Assembly (NCBI GenBank): GCA_017464525.1
Contig: JAFTZM010000033.1
Span: forward strand, 186,001 to 250,000
Direction of reading: 5' to 3'
From: Clostridia bacterium
GTDB lineage: Bacteria > Bacillota > Clostridia > Oscillospirales > QAKW01
DNA length: 64,000 nucleotides
Numbering within the stretch: the stretch's first letter is position 1; every line of letters starts with the position of its first letter. Both the position numbers and the translations under genes were made by a program. This document shows positions 1-7,546 of this stretch, piece after piece. A model generated the notes under the pieces. That model ran no database searches. It saw only the letters and a list, made by a program, of their open reading frames with translations, and had not been told where the DNA came from.

Positions 1-1
1 A

Positions 2-490
2 ATCTGCCTGCCCAACGGCGCTCCGTTGTGCGAGAAATGCCCTTTAAAGGAGTTATGTACAGCAAAAAAAGAGGATCTGATCGATCAGATCCCTGTTAAA
101 AGTGAAAAAAAGAAGCGAAAAAAAGAGGAAAAAACAGTATTTATTCTGCGTTTTGGCAGCAAAATTGCCTTAAACCGCAGGCCTGAAAAGGGATTGCTTG
201 CCAATTTATGGGAGTTCCCCAATATAAACGGCCACCTGAGCCAAAAAGATGCGTTGGATCATTTTGCGGCTGCAGACCCGCTCAGTATAACCCGCCTTTC
301 GGAGTCTTTTCATATCTTTACCCACATCGAATGGCATATGCAGGCGTACGAAATCGTTGCCCGTTACCCTTCAGAGGAGTATATCTGGATGGAACTTGAT
401 GATGTTTTGCTGCAAAAAGCAATACCAAGCGCCTTTCGTTGCTATACGAACTATTTAAAAGAATCCAGATACAAGGAGATACAAGAATGA
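2..490 (+). CDS. mutY: A/G-specific adenine glycosylase MutY, C-terminal part (5' end outside window)
   Basis: Removes adenine mispaired with 8-oxoguanine or guanine in base excision repair. Only the C-terminal part is visible; the frame is open from base 2. It begins inside the [4Fe-4S] loop, with cysteines encoded at 5-7, 29-31, 38-40 and 56-58 (Cx7Cx2Cx5C; the first spacer is one longer than in E. coli MutY). A Lys/Glu-rich linker follows, then the NUDIX-like domain that reads 8-oxoG, with a recognisable RRPEKGLLANLWEFPN segment. The stop overlaps the ATG of the next gene (ATGA), so the two are probably co-transcribed. A TTG at 26 is internal, not the start. Confidence 0.9.
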   Translation: MCLPNGAPLCEKCPLKELCTAKKEDLIDQIPVKSEKKKRKKEEKTVFILRFGSKIALNRRPEKGLLANLWEFPNINGHLSQKDALDHFAAADPLSITRLSESFHIFTHIEWHMQAYEIVARYPSEEYIWMELDDVLLQKAIPSAFRCYTNYLKESRYKEIQE

Positions 491-1026
491 AACATATTTT
501 CAAACTTTCCGGTGCCCTGCTGATGGATCAGCTGATCGGTGTTATTGCCGGCTTTATGTGGGTATTATGTATTACGATTGCCAATAATATGCTTTTTAAA
601 AACGATCTGATCGGTTACGCCTTGGCACTTATCATCTGTTTTGGATTATTCGCCTATATTACATATAACTCAGCCTTTAAAAGCGGATTTCACGACAGTC
701 ACCGTGCCATAAAGGATATGGAGTATAAAGGATATTTATATAAAGGAGTTTTTGCCGGTATTATTTCAGCAGTTCCTCTTTTGATCCTTTATATGATCTA
801 TCGTACAACAGGTTCCGGGATCGTTGCAGTATATTTTCAGCTGGCAAATATGTATTGGACCTGGCCCATGATCAAAATTTTTCCCAACCACTTGCAGTTG
901 GTCATGGTGCTGGCTTTTGTTCCGATGGTTATTATTCCCTGGATCGGATATATCGCCGGGTACAAAAACTTCATGGTAACAGATATTTTACTGAAATGCT
1001 ATAAACGTTATACCGAAAAAGAATAA
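487..1026 (+). CDS. Small integral membrane protein of unknown function
   Basis: A 179-residue protein that I do not recognise. About four hydrophobic helices are visible, near residues 12-35, 42-62, 85-105 and 137-158, separated by short polar loops; a Lys/Arg/Asp-rich loop lies between helices 2 and 3, and the C-terminus is short and basic. There is no signal peptide or catalytic motif. The ATG at 487 overlaps the mutY stop and has an AAGGAG site about 8 bases upstream, which argues against the upstream TTG at 439. A strong terminator follows, making it the last gene of the mutY unit. It resembles DUF-type membrane proteins of Clostridia in general composition only. Confidence 0.7.
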   Translation: MKHIFKLSGALLMDQLIGVIAGFMWVLCITIANNMLFKNDLIGYALALIICFGLFAYITYNSAFKSGFHDSHRAIKDMEYKGYLYKGVFAGIISAVPLLILYMIYRTTGSGIVAVYFQLANMYWTWPMIKIFPNHLQLVMVLAFVPMVIIPWIGYIAGYKNFMVTDILLKCYKRYTEKE

Positions 1027-1032
1027 AATCAA

Positions 1033-1064
1033 ACGGCTATGATTCATCATCATGGCCGTCTTTT
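1033..1064 (+). terminator. Intrinsic terminator after the mutY-membrane protein unit
   Basis: An 11-bp stem (1033-1043 with 1049-1059, one G-U pair), loop of 5 and a CTTTT tail. It lies just after the stop at 1026. Confidence 0.85.
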
Positions 1065-1089
1065 CATATAATTTGAGGAGGTGATAGAT

Positions 1090-1779
1090 TTGAGCAGCAA
1101 AAGAATACATGGAATCGTATCAGTTATGATGATTTGCGTGGCTTTTACCTTGATCATATGCGGATATTCAAGAGTGATCGGCCGAAAGGTATCAGGCGAA
1201 AACATCCGTTACATTATAGATGCCGGGCACGGGATCCCAGATGGCGGAGCGGTCGGTGTTGATGGAACGACGGAGCAAGAGCTGAATCTGGCTATTGCTT
1301 TAAAGCTTTCCACCCAGCTGGATCAACGCTCTGTTGCCCACATGATGACACGGACGGACGAAAACAGCATCTATTCTGAAGGGGAGACCATTCATGCCAA
1401 AAAGGTTTCTGATGTAAAAAACAGAATATCCATAGCGAATGAAAACAGCAGCATTCCTTTGGTAAGTATTCATATGAACAGCTATCCCAACAGCTCTGTG
1501 CATGGAATACAGGTTTTTTATTCGGATGGAAATACACAGGCCAAAGATCTTGCGGATCTGCTTCAGAATTCATTTAATACCGCTGTTCAGCCCGAGAATA
1601 CCAAGGTTACAAAAGCAATTTCAAAAAATGTTTATCTATTTTCCCATGTTTCTAATCCGTCAGTTTTGATCGAGTGCGGCTTTGTTTCAAACAGTGATGA
1701 ACTAAATAAACTGAAAACAGAAGAATACCAGCAGCAATTGGCAAACCTTATTGCTGACGTTTTGGCTTCCTGCGGTTGA
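1090..1779 (+). CDS. cwlD: N-acetylmuramoyl-L-alanine amidase, CwlD-type
   Basis: Amidase_3 family zinc amidase. In Bacillus, CwlD acts with PdaA to make muramic-delta-lactam in the spore cortex, which germination enzymes later recognise. An N-terminal hydrophobic segment (about residues 7-27) would anchor or export it. Zinc and catalytic residues are visible as DAGHG, the Glu of TEQELN, the His of SIHMN and the Glu of LIECGF. Length (229 aa) matches CwlD (about 237) and there are no SPOR or cell-wall-binding repeats. I place the start at TTG 1090 because GAGGAGGTGAT lies directly over the alternative GTG at 1081. The gene sits between two terminators or promoters; the sporulation assignment is inferred from family and size. 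Confidence 0.8.
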   Translation: MSSKRIHGIVSVMMICVAFTLIICGYSRVIGRKVSGENIRYIIDAGHGIPDGGAVGVDGTTEQELNLAIALKLSTQLDQRSVAHMMTRTDENSIYSEGETIHAKKVSDVKNRISIANENSSIPLVSIHMNSYPNSSVHGIQVFYSDGNTQAKDLADLLQNSFNTAVQPENTKVTKAISKNVYLFSHVSNPSVLIECGFVSNSDELNKLKTEEYQQQLANLIADVLASCG

Positions 1780-1804
1780 CTTTGCAGCATGAATGAAGTA
1801 AAAT
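1776..1804 (+). promoter_or_regulatory. Candidate SigA promoter for radA
   Basis: TTGACT at 1776-1781, a 17-bp spacer and TAAAAT at 1799-1804. The -35 box overlaps the cwlD stop codon, so radA can be expressed independently of the sporulation gene before it. Confidence 0.55.
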
Positions 1805-1832
1805 AATAGAAAAAACAAAAGGCGGTAAAAGA

Positions 1833-3197
1833 ATGCCTAAGATCAAACAAGTGTATATATGCACACAGTGCGGTTATGAAAGCCCCAAATGGTACGGGCA
1901 ATGTCCTCAATGCAAAGAATGGAGTACCTTTGAAGAGAAAACTGTTCAGCAATCCTCTCAGGTCAGTCCCGCCGGAAGTTCTAAAGCCTTGGAGATCAAG
2001 CCTATCGGTTCTATCAAAGGCAGCAGCGAGATGCGGTTCTCAACAGGGTTAAAAGAACTGGACCGTGTTTTAGGCGGCGGGCTTGTTGTGGGCTCGCTCA
2101 CCTTGGTGGGCGGCGATCCCGGTATCGGAAAATCCACCCTTATGCTGCAGATCTGCCAATATTTGGGGCAGGATAAAACCATTCTGTATGTTTCCGGCGA
2201 AGAATCCATGAGTCAGATCAAGCTGCGTGCAGAACGGCTGCAGGTCAACACAAACAATCTATATCTGGCCTGTGAAACAAATGTGGAATCGGTTCTGGCC
2301 GCCTGTTTGCTGAATCAACCCGAGATCCTTATCGTGGATTCAGTTCAGACGATGATGTGCGAACGGGTCTCCGGAACGCCGGGGAGTGTATCCCAGATCA
2401 AGGAGGCAACTGCTGCATTTATGCACCTGGCCAAGGAGCAAGGGATCACAGTATTTGTAATCGGTCACGTTACCAAGGAAGGCGCGCTGGCCGGTCCAAA
2501 AGTGCTGGAGCATATGGTGGATACGGTGCTGTACTTCGAGGGGGATAAGAACCTGAACCATCGTATTCTCCGTACCGTAAAAAACCGTTTCGGTTCCACC
2601 AATGAGATCGGCGTTTTTGATATGCAAAACGGTGGGTTGATAGAGGTGGACAATCCTTCTAAAATGTTTTTGGAGGGGCGACCGGAGAATGTTCCGGGGA
2701 CCTGCGTTACCTGTATTTTGGAGGGGACCCGGCCGGTACTGGCTGAAATTCAGGCTTTGGTTTCCAAAACCGGTTATCCTGTTCCTCGCCGAATGGCAAG
2801 TGGCATTGATTTTAATCGCATGGCATTGTTGATTGCTGTTTTAGAGAAGCGTGCAAATTTCGTTTTGTACAATCAGGACGCTTATGTGAATGTGGTAGGC
2901 GGATTCAAGGTTTTGGAAACTGCTGCCGATCTGGCGATTGTGCTGGCTATCGCTTCCGGATTTTCGGATTTTGAAATGCCGGGGGATCTGATCGCAGTGG
3001 GGGAGATCGGGCTTTCGGGGGAAATACGTGCTGTTTCTTTCTTGGAAAAACGAATCAAGGAAGCGCAGAAGCTGGGTTTTTCCAAGATTATGGTTCCGTC
3101 CAGAAATAAACTGTCCCACCCCATTGAAGGAATCGAGATAATCAGGGTCTCTTCTGTTTCCCAAGCGATCTATAAGATCAGAAATAATCTTCAATAA
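1833..3197 (+). CDS. radA: DNA repair protein RadA (Sms)
   Basis: RecA-like ATPase and helicase that extends D-loops during recombination and repair, and in some Firmicutes during transformation. It starts with a C4 zinc finger (CxxCG near residue 10, CPQC near residue 27). A RecA-type ATPase follows with Walker A GGDPGIGKST, the RadA signature KNRFGST, and a C-terminal Lon-like domain. At 454 aa it is full length. ATG at 1833 has a weak GGCGG site. It is the last gene before a convergent terminator; pairing with an upstream cwlD gene and not disA/clpC differs from Bacillus. Confidence 0.97.
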   Translation: MPKIKQVYICTQCGYESPKWYGQCPQCKEWSTFEEKTVQQSSQVSPAGSSKALEIKPIGSIKGSSEMRFSTGLKELDRVLGGGLVVGSLTLVGGDPGIGKSTLMLQICQYLGQDKTILYVSGEESMSQIKLRAERLQVNTNNLYLACETNVESVLAACLLNQPEILIVDSVQTMMCERVSGTPGSVSQIKEATAAFMHLAKEQGITVFVIGHVTKEGALAGPKVLEHMVDTVLYFEGDKNLNHRILRTVKNRFGSTNEIGVFDMQNGGLIEVDNPSKMFLEGRPENVPGTCVTCILEGTRPVLAEIQALVSKTGYPVPRRMASGIDFNRMALLIAVLEKRANFVLYNQDAYVNVVGGFKVLETAADLAIVLAIASGFSDFEMPGDLIAVGEIGLSGEIRAVSFLEKRIKEAQKLGFSKIMVPSRNKLSHPIEGIEIIRVSSVSQAIYKIRNNLQ

Positions 3198-3199
3198 GT

Positions 3200-3228
3200 A
3201 AAGCCCTCTGTGTTGAACAGAGGGCTTT
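3200..3228. terminator. Convergent terminator hairpin between radA and the HD-domain gene
   Basis: A perfect 12-bp stem (3200-3211 with 3217-3228) and a 5-nt loop. A short T run follows on the plus strand, and it lies between two convergent stop codons. Confidence 0.8.
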
Positions 3229-3230
3229 GA

Positions 3231-3824
3231 TCATCGTTTTTCTTCTAAATAAAGGGAGGCTTCCATATCCGAAGTAGCAAGTGCAAAGGCGAGAGGGTAC
3301 ATCTCGAAGGCCTTGGAGCAGTTGCGAATGTCTTTTTCTTCGGAAAATCCCATATGATAGCGAATAGCAAAGGCTTCTTCGCGTGTGAGCTTCATAAATC
3401 CGCCGATAATATAAACGCTTTTTTCGCCGTGGCCGTAGGGGAGATTATCATCGAATTCATAATAGGGGACCTTTTCCCAAACGCCTGCATCATTTTTAAC
3501 ATTGCGCATAGAAGTCTTATATACATTTACTTTGCAAAGATCGTGAAGAAGAGAGACGATGGCGATGGATTCCTCGCTGTATTCATTCTGAAAAAGCTGC
3601 TTGGTGTACGGGCGTGCTAAATATTCACACAAACATTGATATACATTCATGCTATGTTCGCAGAGACCGCCGGGATAGTTTCCGTGAAAACGTGTACTTG
3701 CCGGGGCGACAAAAAAATCCGAACTGCTGCTGCAAAGATAATCCAACAATTCCTCTGCACCGTCACGGTGAATTTTGGATCGATAAAGGCCGCAGAATTT
3801 TTCTTTTAAATCATGAAGTTCCAT
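3231..3824 (-). CDS. HD-domain metal-dependent hydrolase
   Basis: A 197-residue single HD domain. The metal ligands are readable in order as the His of LCEHS, the HD pair of SLLHDLCK, the His of YGHGEKS and the Asp of TSDMEAS. The family hydrolyses phosphoester bonds in nucleotides or RNA. The domain most resembles the HD half of YhaM-type 3'-5' exonucleases, but the N-terminal OB domain is absent, so the substrate is unknown. The start at 3824 has AAGGAG upstream. The gene begins inside the last 14 bases of the AI-2E transporter gene, so the two are translationally coupled. Confidence 0.75.
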   Translation of the reverse strand: MELHDLKEKFCGLYRSKIHRDGAEELLDYLCSSSSDFFVAPASTRFHGNYPGGLCEHSMNVYQCLCEYLARPYTKQLFQNEYSEESIAIVSLLHDLCKVNVYKTSMRNVKNDAGVWEKVPYYEFDDNLPYGHGEKSVYIIGGFMKLTREEAFAIRYHMGFSEEKDIRNCSKAFEMYPLAFALATSDMEASLYLEEKR

Positions 3825-4920
3825 TGTTTTCTCCTTTTTCAGCGGTTTTCCAGAGATGGATCTTGCCGCTTTCGTGCAAATTCTTTAAAATAACGACTGT
3901 GATAGGAATTAAGAACATTCCGCCAAAGCCAAAAAGCTTCAATCCGACCCAAATGCAGAACAGTGTGAGGATGGGAAGCATTCCTACATGATCGCCGATC
4001 ACCTTAGGCTCCAGGATCTGGCGAACAATGGTAATAACGACATACATACAGGCCAGAAGCAGGGCTCGCCAAGGGGATCCGCTCAGCAAACAGAAGGCAG
4101 CCCAAGGGATCAAAACGGTTCCGACACCCAGCACGGGAAGAATATCCACAATGGCAATCAAAAATGCCAGAGTCAACGCAGGTTTAAAACCGAAAACCAG
4201 GAAGAAAATCAGCAATTCAACAAAGGTAATCAGCATTAGCATGGAATAGGAGCGAAGGTATTTTCCAATGGTAGAAAACAAGCTGTGCTTGATCTCAATG
4301 ATGAGTTCCTGCTGCTCCGGGCGGAATTGAGCCAAAGCAAATTTCTTTACAGTAGGGAAGGCAATGGACATAAAAATACTGGAAACCACCGATACAATAA
4401 AGAAAATAAGGATGTTGGGAATGGATGTAACAACATTTCCGGCATAGCCCAAAATGACACTTCCCAATGAACCTTTGAATAAGGAACTGTAATCGTAGTT
4501 CGAAAGATAACTGATCGCTGTACTGAGGGTCTCCTCCGGAACCATTGAAAAAATGCCTCGCCCGTTTTGAATGATATCCTTCATATATTCGATGGCCGAT
4601 CGGATGTAGTCGGGAATACTGGATAAAAGCGTTTTTGCCTCTGAGATGATGGTGGTAGACAAAAAGGTGCCCAAAAGGATCACGGCAACCAATAACAGTA
4701 CAATGCTGACCGAGCTGGCAAGTCCACGGGGAAATCTCAGCTTATTGACCAATAGGTTCACTAAAGGTTCCACTAAGGATGCTGAAATAAATGCAATAAT
4801 GAATGGGGCAATGGCACCGAAAATGTAGCGAAAAGCCAGATATACAATAAAGATAAAAACTGCAATATATGCAATCTGAATCAAATAATGCAACCGTTTA
4901 TAATCACGTTTTGAAAGCAT
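3811..4920 (-). CDS. AI-2E family transporter (YtvI/PerM type)
   Basis: A 369-residue polytopic membrane protein of the PF01594 family. Two hydrophobic helices at the N-terminus, a long soluble region rich in Ser/Ile (about residues 80-150), then several closely packed helices to about residue 340 give the usual layout of roughly eight spans. Members are linked to AI-2 export, Na+/H+ exchange or, as YtvI, to sporulation; the sequence does not distinguish these. ATG at 4920 has AAGGAGAGAG upstream. It forms a two-gene operon with the HD hydrolase. Confidence 0.88.
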   Translation of the reverse strand: MLSKRDYKRLHYLIQIAYIAVFIFIVYLAFRYIFGAIAPFIIAFISASLVEPLVNLLVNKLRFPRGLASSVSIVLLLVAVILLGTFLSTTIISEAKTLLSSIPDYIRSAIEYMKDIIQNGRGIFSMVPEETLSTAISYLSNYDYSSLFKGSLGSVILGYAGNVVTSIPNILIFFIVSVVSSIFMSIAFPTVKKFALAQFRPEQQELIIEIKHSLFSTIGKYLRSYSMLMLITFVELLIFFLVFGFKPALTLAFLIAIVDILPVLGVGTVLIPWAAFCLLSGSPWRALLLACMYVVITIVRQILEPKVIGDHVGMLPILTLFCIWVGLKLFGFGGMFLIPITVVILKNLHESGKIHLWKTAEKGENNGTS

Positions 4921-5003
4921 TTTTCTCTCTCCTTGGTTAATATTGTTATTATATCATATTTATTCTACAAAAATAAAGATGTATTTCAAATTTAATAAAA
5001 TTA

Positions 5004-5032
5004 TTGAATTCGGCAGGGAAGTGTGGTAGTAT
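5004..5032 (+). promoter_or_regulatory. Candidate SigA promoter for the ACT-domain gene
   Basis: TTGAAT at 5004-5009, 17-bp spacer, TAGTAT at 5027-5032, about 45 bases before the ATG at 5079. Confidence 0.45.
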
Positions 5033-5078
5033 TGTAGTTGATTAGATGACATATGATTTCAATGAAAGGACAGTGCGG

Positions 5079-5522
5079 ATGAATCAGGAATACTATTTGA
5101 TCGATAAAAGTGTACTCCCGGAGATCTTCTCGAAGGTCATCGAAGCTAAACGGCTGCTGCAGACGGGCAAGTGCAAAACTGTAAATGATGCCGCAAAAAC
5201 GGTGAATATTTCCAGAAGTGTTTTTTACAAATATAAAGACAGTGTTCACGTTTTTGTGGAAAAGGATAAGCAAAATATCATTACGATCATTTTGTACTTA
5301 TCCGATGAGATCGGTGCTTTATCCAGAGTGCTTACATTGATTTCGTCTGTTGGTGCAAACATTCTTACGATTAATCAAAACGTTCCCATGAACGGCATCG
5401 CACCGGTTTCAATTTCCTTTATTACATTGAACATGAATATTGAATTGGAGCAACTTTTACAGCAGATGGAAAAATTAAATGGTGTTATAAGCGTAAAGCC
5501 TGTGGCAAAAGAGCGTGGATGA
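5079..5522 (+). CDS. ACT-domain protein, UPF0735/PheB family
   Basis: A 147-residue protein, the usual length for UPF0735. The N-terminal half (to about residue 60) carries a small helix-turn-helix-like segment with the family motif ISRSVFYKYKD. The C-terminal half is an ACT domain (ITIILYLSDEIGALSRVL, then GANILTINQ), a fold that binds amino acids to control enzymes of amino acid metabolism. Start 5079 is chosen over 5046 because family members begin at this point and AAAGGA lies before it. In many Firmicutes this gene sits beside homoserine dehydrogenase; here the next gene is an aspartokinase without its own ACT domains. Confidence 0.85.
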   Translation: MNQEYYLIDKSVLPEIFSKVIEAKRLLQTGKCKTVNDAAKTVNISRSVFYKYKDSVHVFVEKDKQNIITIILYLSDEIGALSRVLTLISSVGANILTINQNVPMNGIAPVSISFITLNMNIELEQLLQQMEKLNGVISVKPVAKERG

Positions 5523-5608
5523 CCATATGATGAATTGGGTTTAAATCGAAAGATGTTATCCGTTTTTGATCCGGAAAATATAATTTTATATCTTTTTAGG
5601 AGGATTCT

Positions 5609-6340
5609 ATGGGACTGATTGTCCAAAAATTCGGCGGAACATCTGTCGCCGACCGGATCTGTATATATAATGTTGCAAATATTATTGCAAGAAGAATGAA
5701 AGAGGGGAATCAGGTCGTTACCGTCGTATCTGCGCAGGGGGATACAACGGACCATCTGCTGGCCAAGGCGCAGGAAATATCCGATCATCCCTCTTTGCGG
5801 GAATTGGATGCTTTGATCGCTACCGGAGAGCAGTCTTCTGCGGCGTTGATCGCGATAGCTTTAGATAAATTAGGGGTTCCGGCAATCTCGCTAAACGGTG
5901 CTCAGGCCGGAATTCAAACCAATGGAGTCTTCGGCAATGCCGAGATCGTTAATATTGATGAAGAGAAGATCCGGAGCTATTTAGCTCAGGGCTATACGGT
6001 AATCGTAACCGGCTTTCAGGGAATCAATGCCGCAGGAGATATAACGACATTAGGGCGAGGCGGCTCTGATACCTCGGCAGTTGCCATTGCTGCAGCGTTA
6101 AATGCCGATTCCTGCCGCATTTATAAGGATGTAGACGGAATCTATACAGCGGATCCGAGAAAAGACCCCCATGCCAAAAAGATCAATCACATCAATTATG
6201 ATGATATGCTGGCGTTATGTGATGCGGGATCGGGTGTTTTACAGCGGAGAAGCGTAGAACTTGCAAAAAAACATTCCATCGAACTGCAGATTCTTTCAAG
6301 TTTTCAACTGATGGAAGGAACGATAATCAACGAGATATAA
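5609..6340 (+). CDS. Aspartate kinase, catalytic domain only
   Basis: Phosphorylates L-aspartate, the first step toward lysine, threonine, methionine and diaminopimelate. All catalytic motifs are visible: KFGGTSV at the N-terminus, ATGEQSS, VTGFQG, the GRGGSDTSA nucleotide loop, YKDVDGIYTADPR, and RRSVELAKKH. The protein ends at residue 243, where the two regulatory ACT domains of LysC normally begin (full length is about 400), and a terminator follows at once, so this is a natural short form and not a frameshift. AGGAGG lies before the ATG. It probably forms one unit with the upstream ACT protein. Feedback control must be absent or supplied in trans. Confidence 0.88.
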   Translation: MGLIVQKFGGTSVADRICIYNVANIIARRMKEGNQVVTVVSAQGDTTDHLLAKAQEISDHPSLRELDALIATGEQSSAALIAIALDKLGVPAISLNGAQAGIQTNGVFGNAEIVNIDEEKIRSYLAQGYTVIVTGFQGINAAGDITTLGRGGSDTSAVAIAAALNADSCRIYKDVDGIYTADPRKDPHAKKINHINYDDMLALCDAGSGVLQRRSVELAKKHSIELQILSSFQLMEGTIINEI

Positions 6341-6344
6341 GGAC

Positions 6345-6372
6345 AAGTCAGCGGTAAAATTACCGCTGACTT
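6345..6372. terminator. Bidirectional terminator between the aspartokinase gene and sigK
   Basis: Perfect 13-bp stem (6345-6357 with 6360-6372) lying directly between two convergent stop codons. Confidence 0.8.
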
Positions 6373-6375
6373 AAT

Positions 6376-7053
6376 TTACGTATATAAGCTGCGCAGGCGC
6401 TCCAGCGCCTTTGTTTCGATTCTTGATACATAGCTTCGGGATATCCCGAGTTTGGCAGCAACTTGCTTTTGGGTCATGGGGGTGGTGTTGTATAAGCCGT
6501 ATCGCATGATCAGGATCTTTTTTTCCCGCTCCGGTATTTTCTCAATAAACTGATAAAGCTTTTTGCAGTTGATTTTTAAATCCAATTCTTCAGCAAAGGA
6601 TTCTTCTTCATAAACTACATCCATGAAGGTCAATGCATTTCCTTCGCCGTCCATTTCGATGGGATCGCTGATATTAACATCGTTTTGGCGCTTTTTTTGA
6701 TTGCGGAAATACATCAAAATTTCATTCTCTATGCAGCGTGCAGCGTAAGTCGCCAGCCGAGCGCCCTTTTTATGATTAAAGGTCGAAACGCCTTTGATCA
6801 GGCCGATTGTTCCAATAGAGATCAGATCGTCCTGATCTTTGCTGGTAGCATAATACTTTTTTATGATGTGGGCCACTAACCTAAGGTTTCGTTCGATCAG
6901 GATATTCCGAGCTTCCATATCTCCATTTTGGAATTGCTCCAAGTAATAACGTTCTTCGGCAAGTGAGAGGGGTTTCGGAAAGGTCGCACCGCCGGATAAA
7001 TACAACATTAAGAAGATCGTACGATCCAAAAAGCTTTGTAAAGGAATTAACAC
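6376..7053 (-). CDS. sigK: Sporulation sigma factor SigK, intact
   Basis: Late mother-cell sigma factor that drives coat and spore maturation genes. Region 2 contains EARNILIERNLRLVAHI, DLISIGTIGLIKG and YAARCIENEILMYFR; region 4 contains EREKKILIMRYGL and an HTH (MTQKQVAAKLGISRSYV). About 24 hydrophobic residues precede FPKPLS, matching the Bacillus pro-sequence region removed by SpoIVFB. The frame is uninterrupted by a skin element. GTG at 7053 has AGAGGTGAT upstream. A CATAAAGA sequence upstream on the minus strand could belong to a SigE-type promoter but is weak. It is transcribed alone. Confidence 0.95.
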   Translation of the reverse strand: MLIPLQSFLDRTIFLMLYLSGGATFPKPLSLAEERYYLEQFQNGDMEARNILIERNLRLVAHIIKKYYATSKDQDDLISIGTIGLIKGVSTFNHKKGARLATYAARCIENEILMYFRNQKKRQNDVNISDPIEMDGEGNALTFMDVVYEEESFAEELDLKINCKKLYQFIEKIPEREKKILIMRYGLYNTTPMTQKQVAAKLGISRSYVSRIETKALERLRSLYT

Positions 7054-7094
7054 TGATAAATCACCTCTTTATGAAAACTTATGCAAATATACGC

Positions 7095-7130
7095 TTGTCA
7101 CTTGCAAAAAAATGAGGTATGATTTATAAT
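7095..7130 (+). promoter_or_regulatory. Two overlapping SigA promoters offset by 7 bp
   Basis: Promoter A: TTGTCA 7095-7100, 17 bp, TATGAT 7118-7123. Promoter B: TTGCAA 7102-7107, 17 bp, TATAAT 7125-7130. Both face the gene at 7161. Confidence 0.6.
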
Positions 7131-7160
7131 AGTATAAAATAAAAAATCTGCAGGTATTTT

Positions 7161-7529
7161 ATGATTGAAATCAAAAAAGTAAGAGATATTGAATTGGCCC
7201 AAAAGATATGCGGGGATAATGGTGTGGATTGGAATCCGCAGTATCATATTATTGCGACGATTGAAAACGATACTGTTTTGCAATGCGCTGTTTTTGATTA
7301 TGAAAATGAAGACGGAGAGATCCTGGTAATTGACGGCTTTGACGGCGAAATCAGCTTATTGGACGGATTATGCAGGGCGATTCTGAATATCATGGATATC
7401 AACGGCGTGAAGCTGGTTACAATGCCTTTGAAATATAAAAAAATAGCAGATCATGTTGGTTTTAAGCTGCAAAAAGAAAACTATCAATTGGAGCTTGAAG
7501 GCTTTTTTCAATGCGGCTGCTGCAAATAA
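7161..7529 (+). CDS. Small acetyltransferase-like protein of unknown function
   Basis: A 122-residue protein. The predicted order of strands and helices (a strand ILVIDGF, helix LLDGLCRAILNIM, strand VKLVTM, helix KKIADHVGF, final strands) resembles the C-terminal half of a GNAT fold, but the acetyl-CoA pyrophosphate loop (Q/RxxGxG/A) is missing. The last residues are CGCCK, a cysteine cluster that could bind metal. Similar small proteins occur in Clostridia without assigned function. The ribosome binding site is weak (AGG). It is followed after 17 bases by the HAD phosphatase start, suggesting a bicistronic unit. Confidence 0.7.
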   Translation: MIEIKKVRDIELAQKICGDNGVDWNPQYHIIATIENDTVLQCAVFDYENEDGEILVIDGFDGEISLLDGLCRAILNIMDINGVKLVTMPLKYKKIADHVGFKLQKENYQLELEGFFQCGCCK

Positions 7530-7546
7530 AAGAAGGGGAAATTTAT

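Noticed and set aside
5523-5608. Lysine riboswitch or T-box before the aspartokinase gene
   Set aside because: The gap is only about 86 bases; no aptamer-like stems or T-box sequence seen.
6376-7053. skin-type element in sigK
   Set aside because: The frame is continuous and all sigma regions are present.
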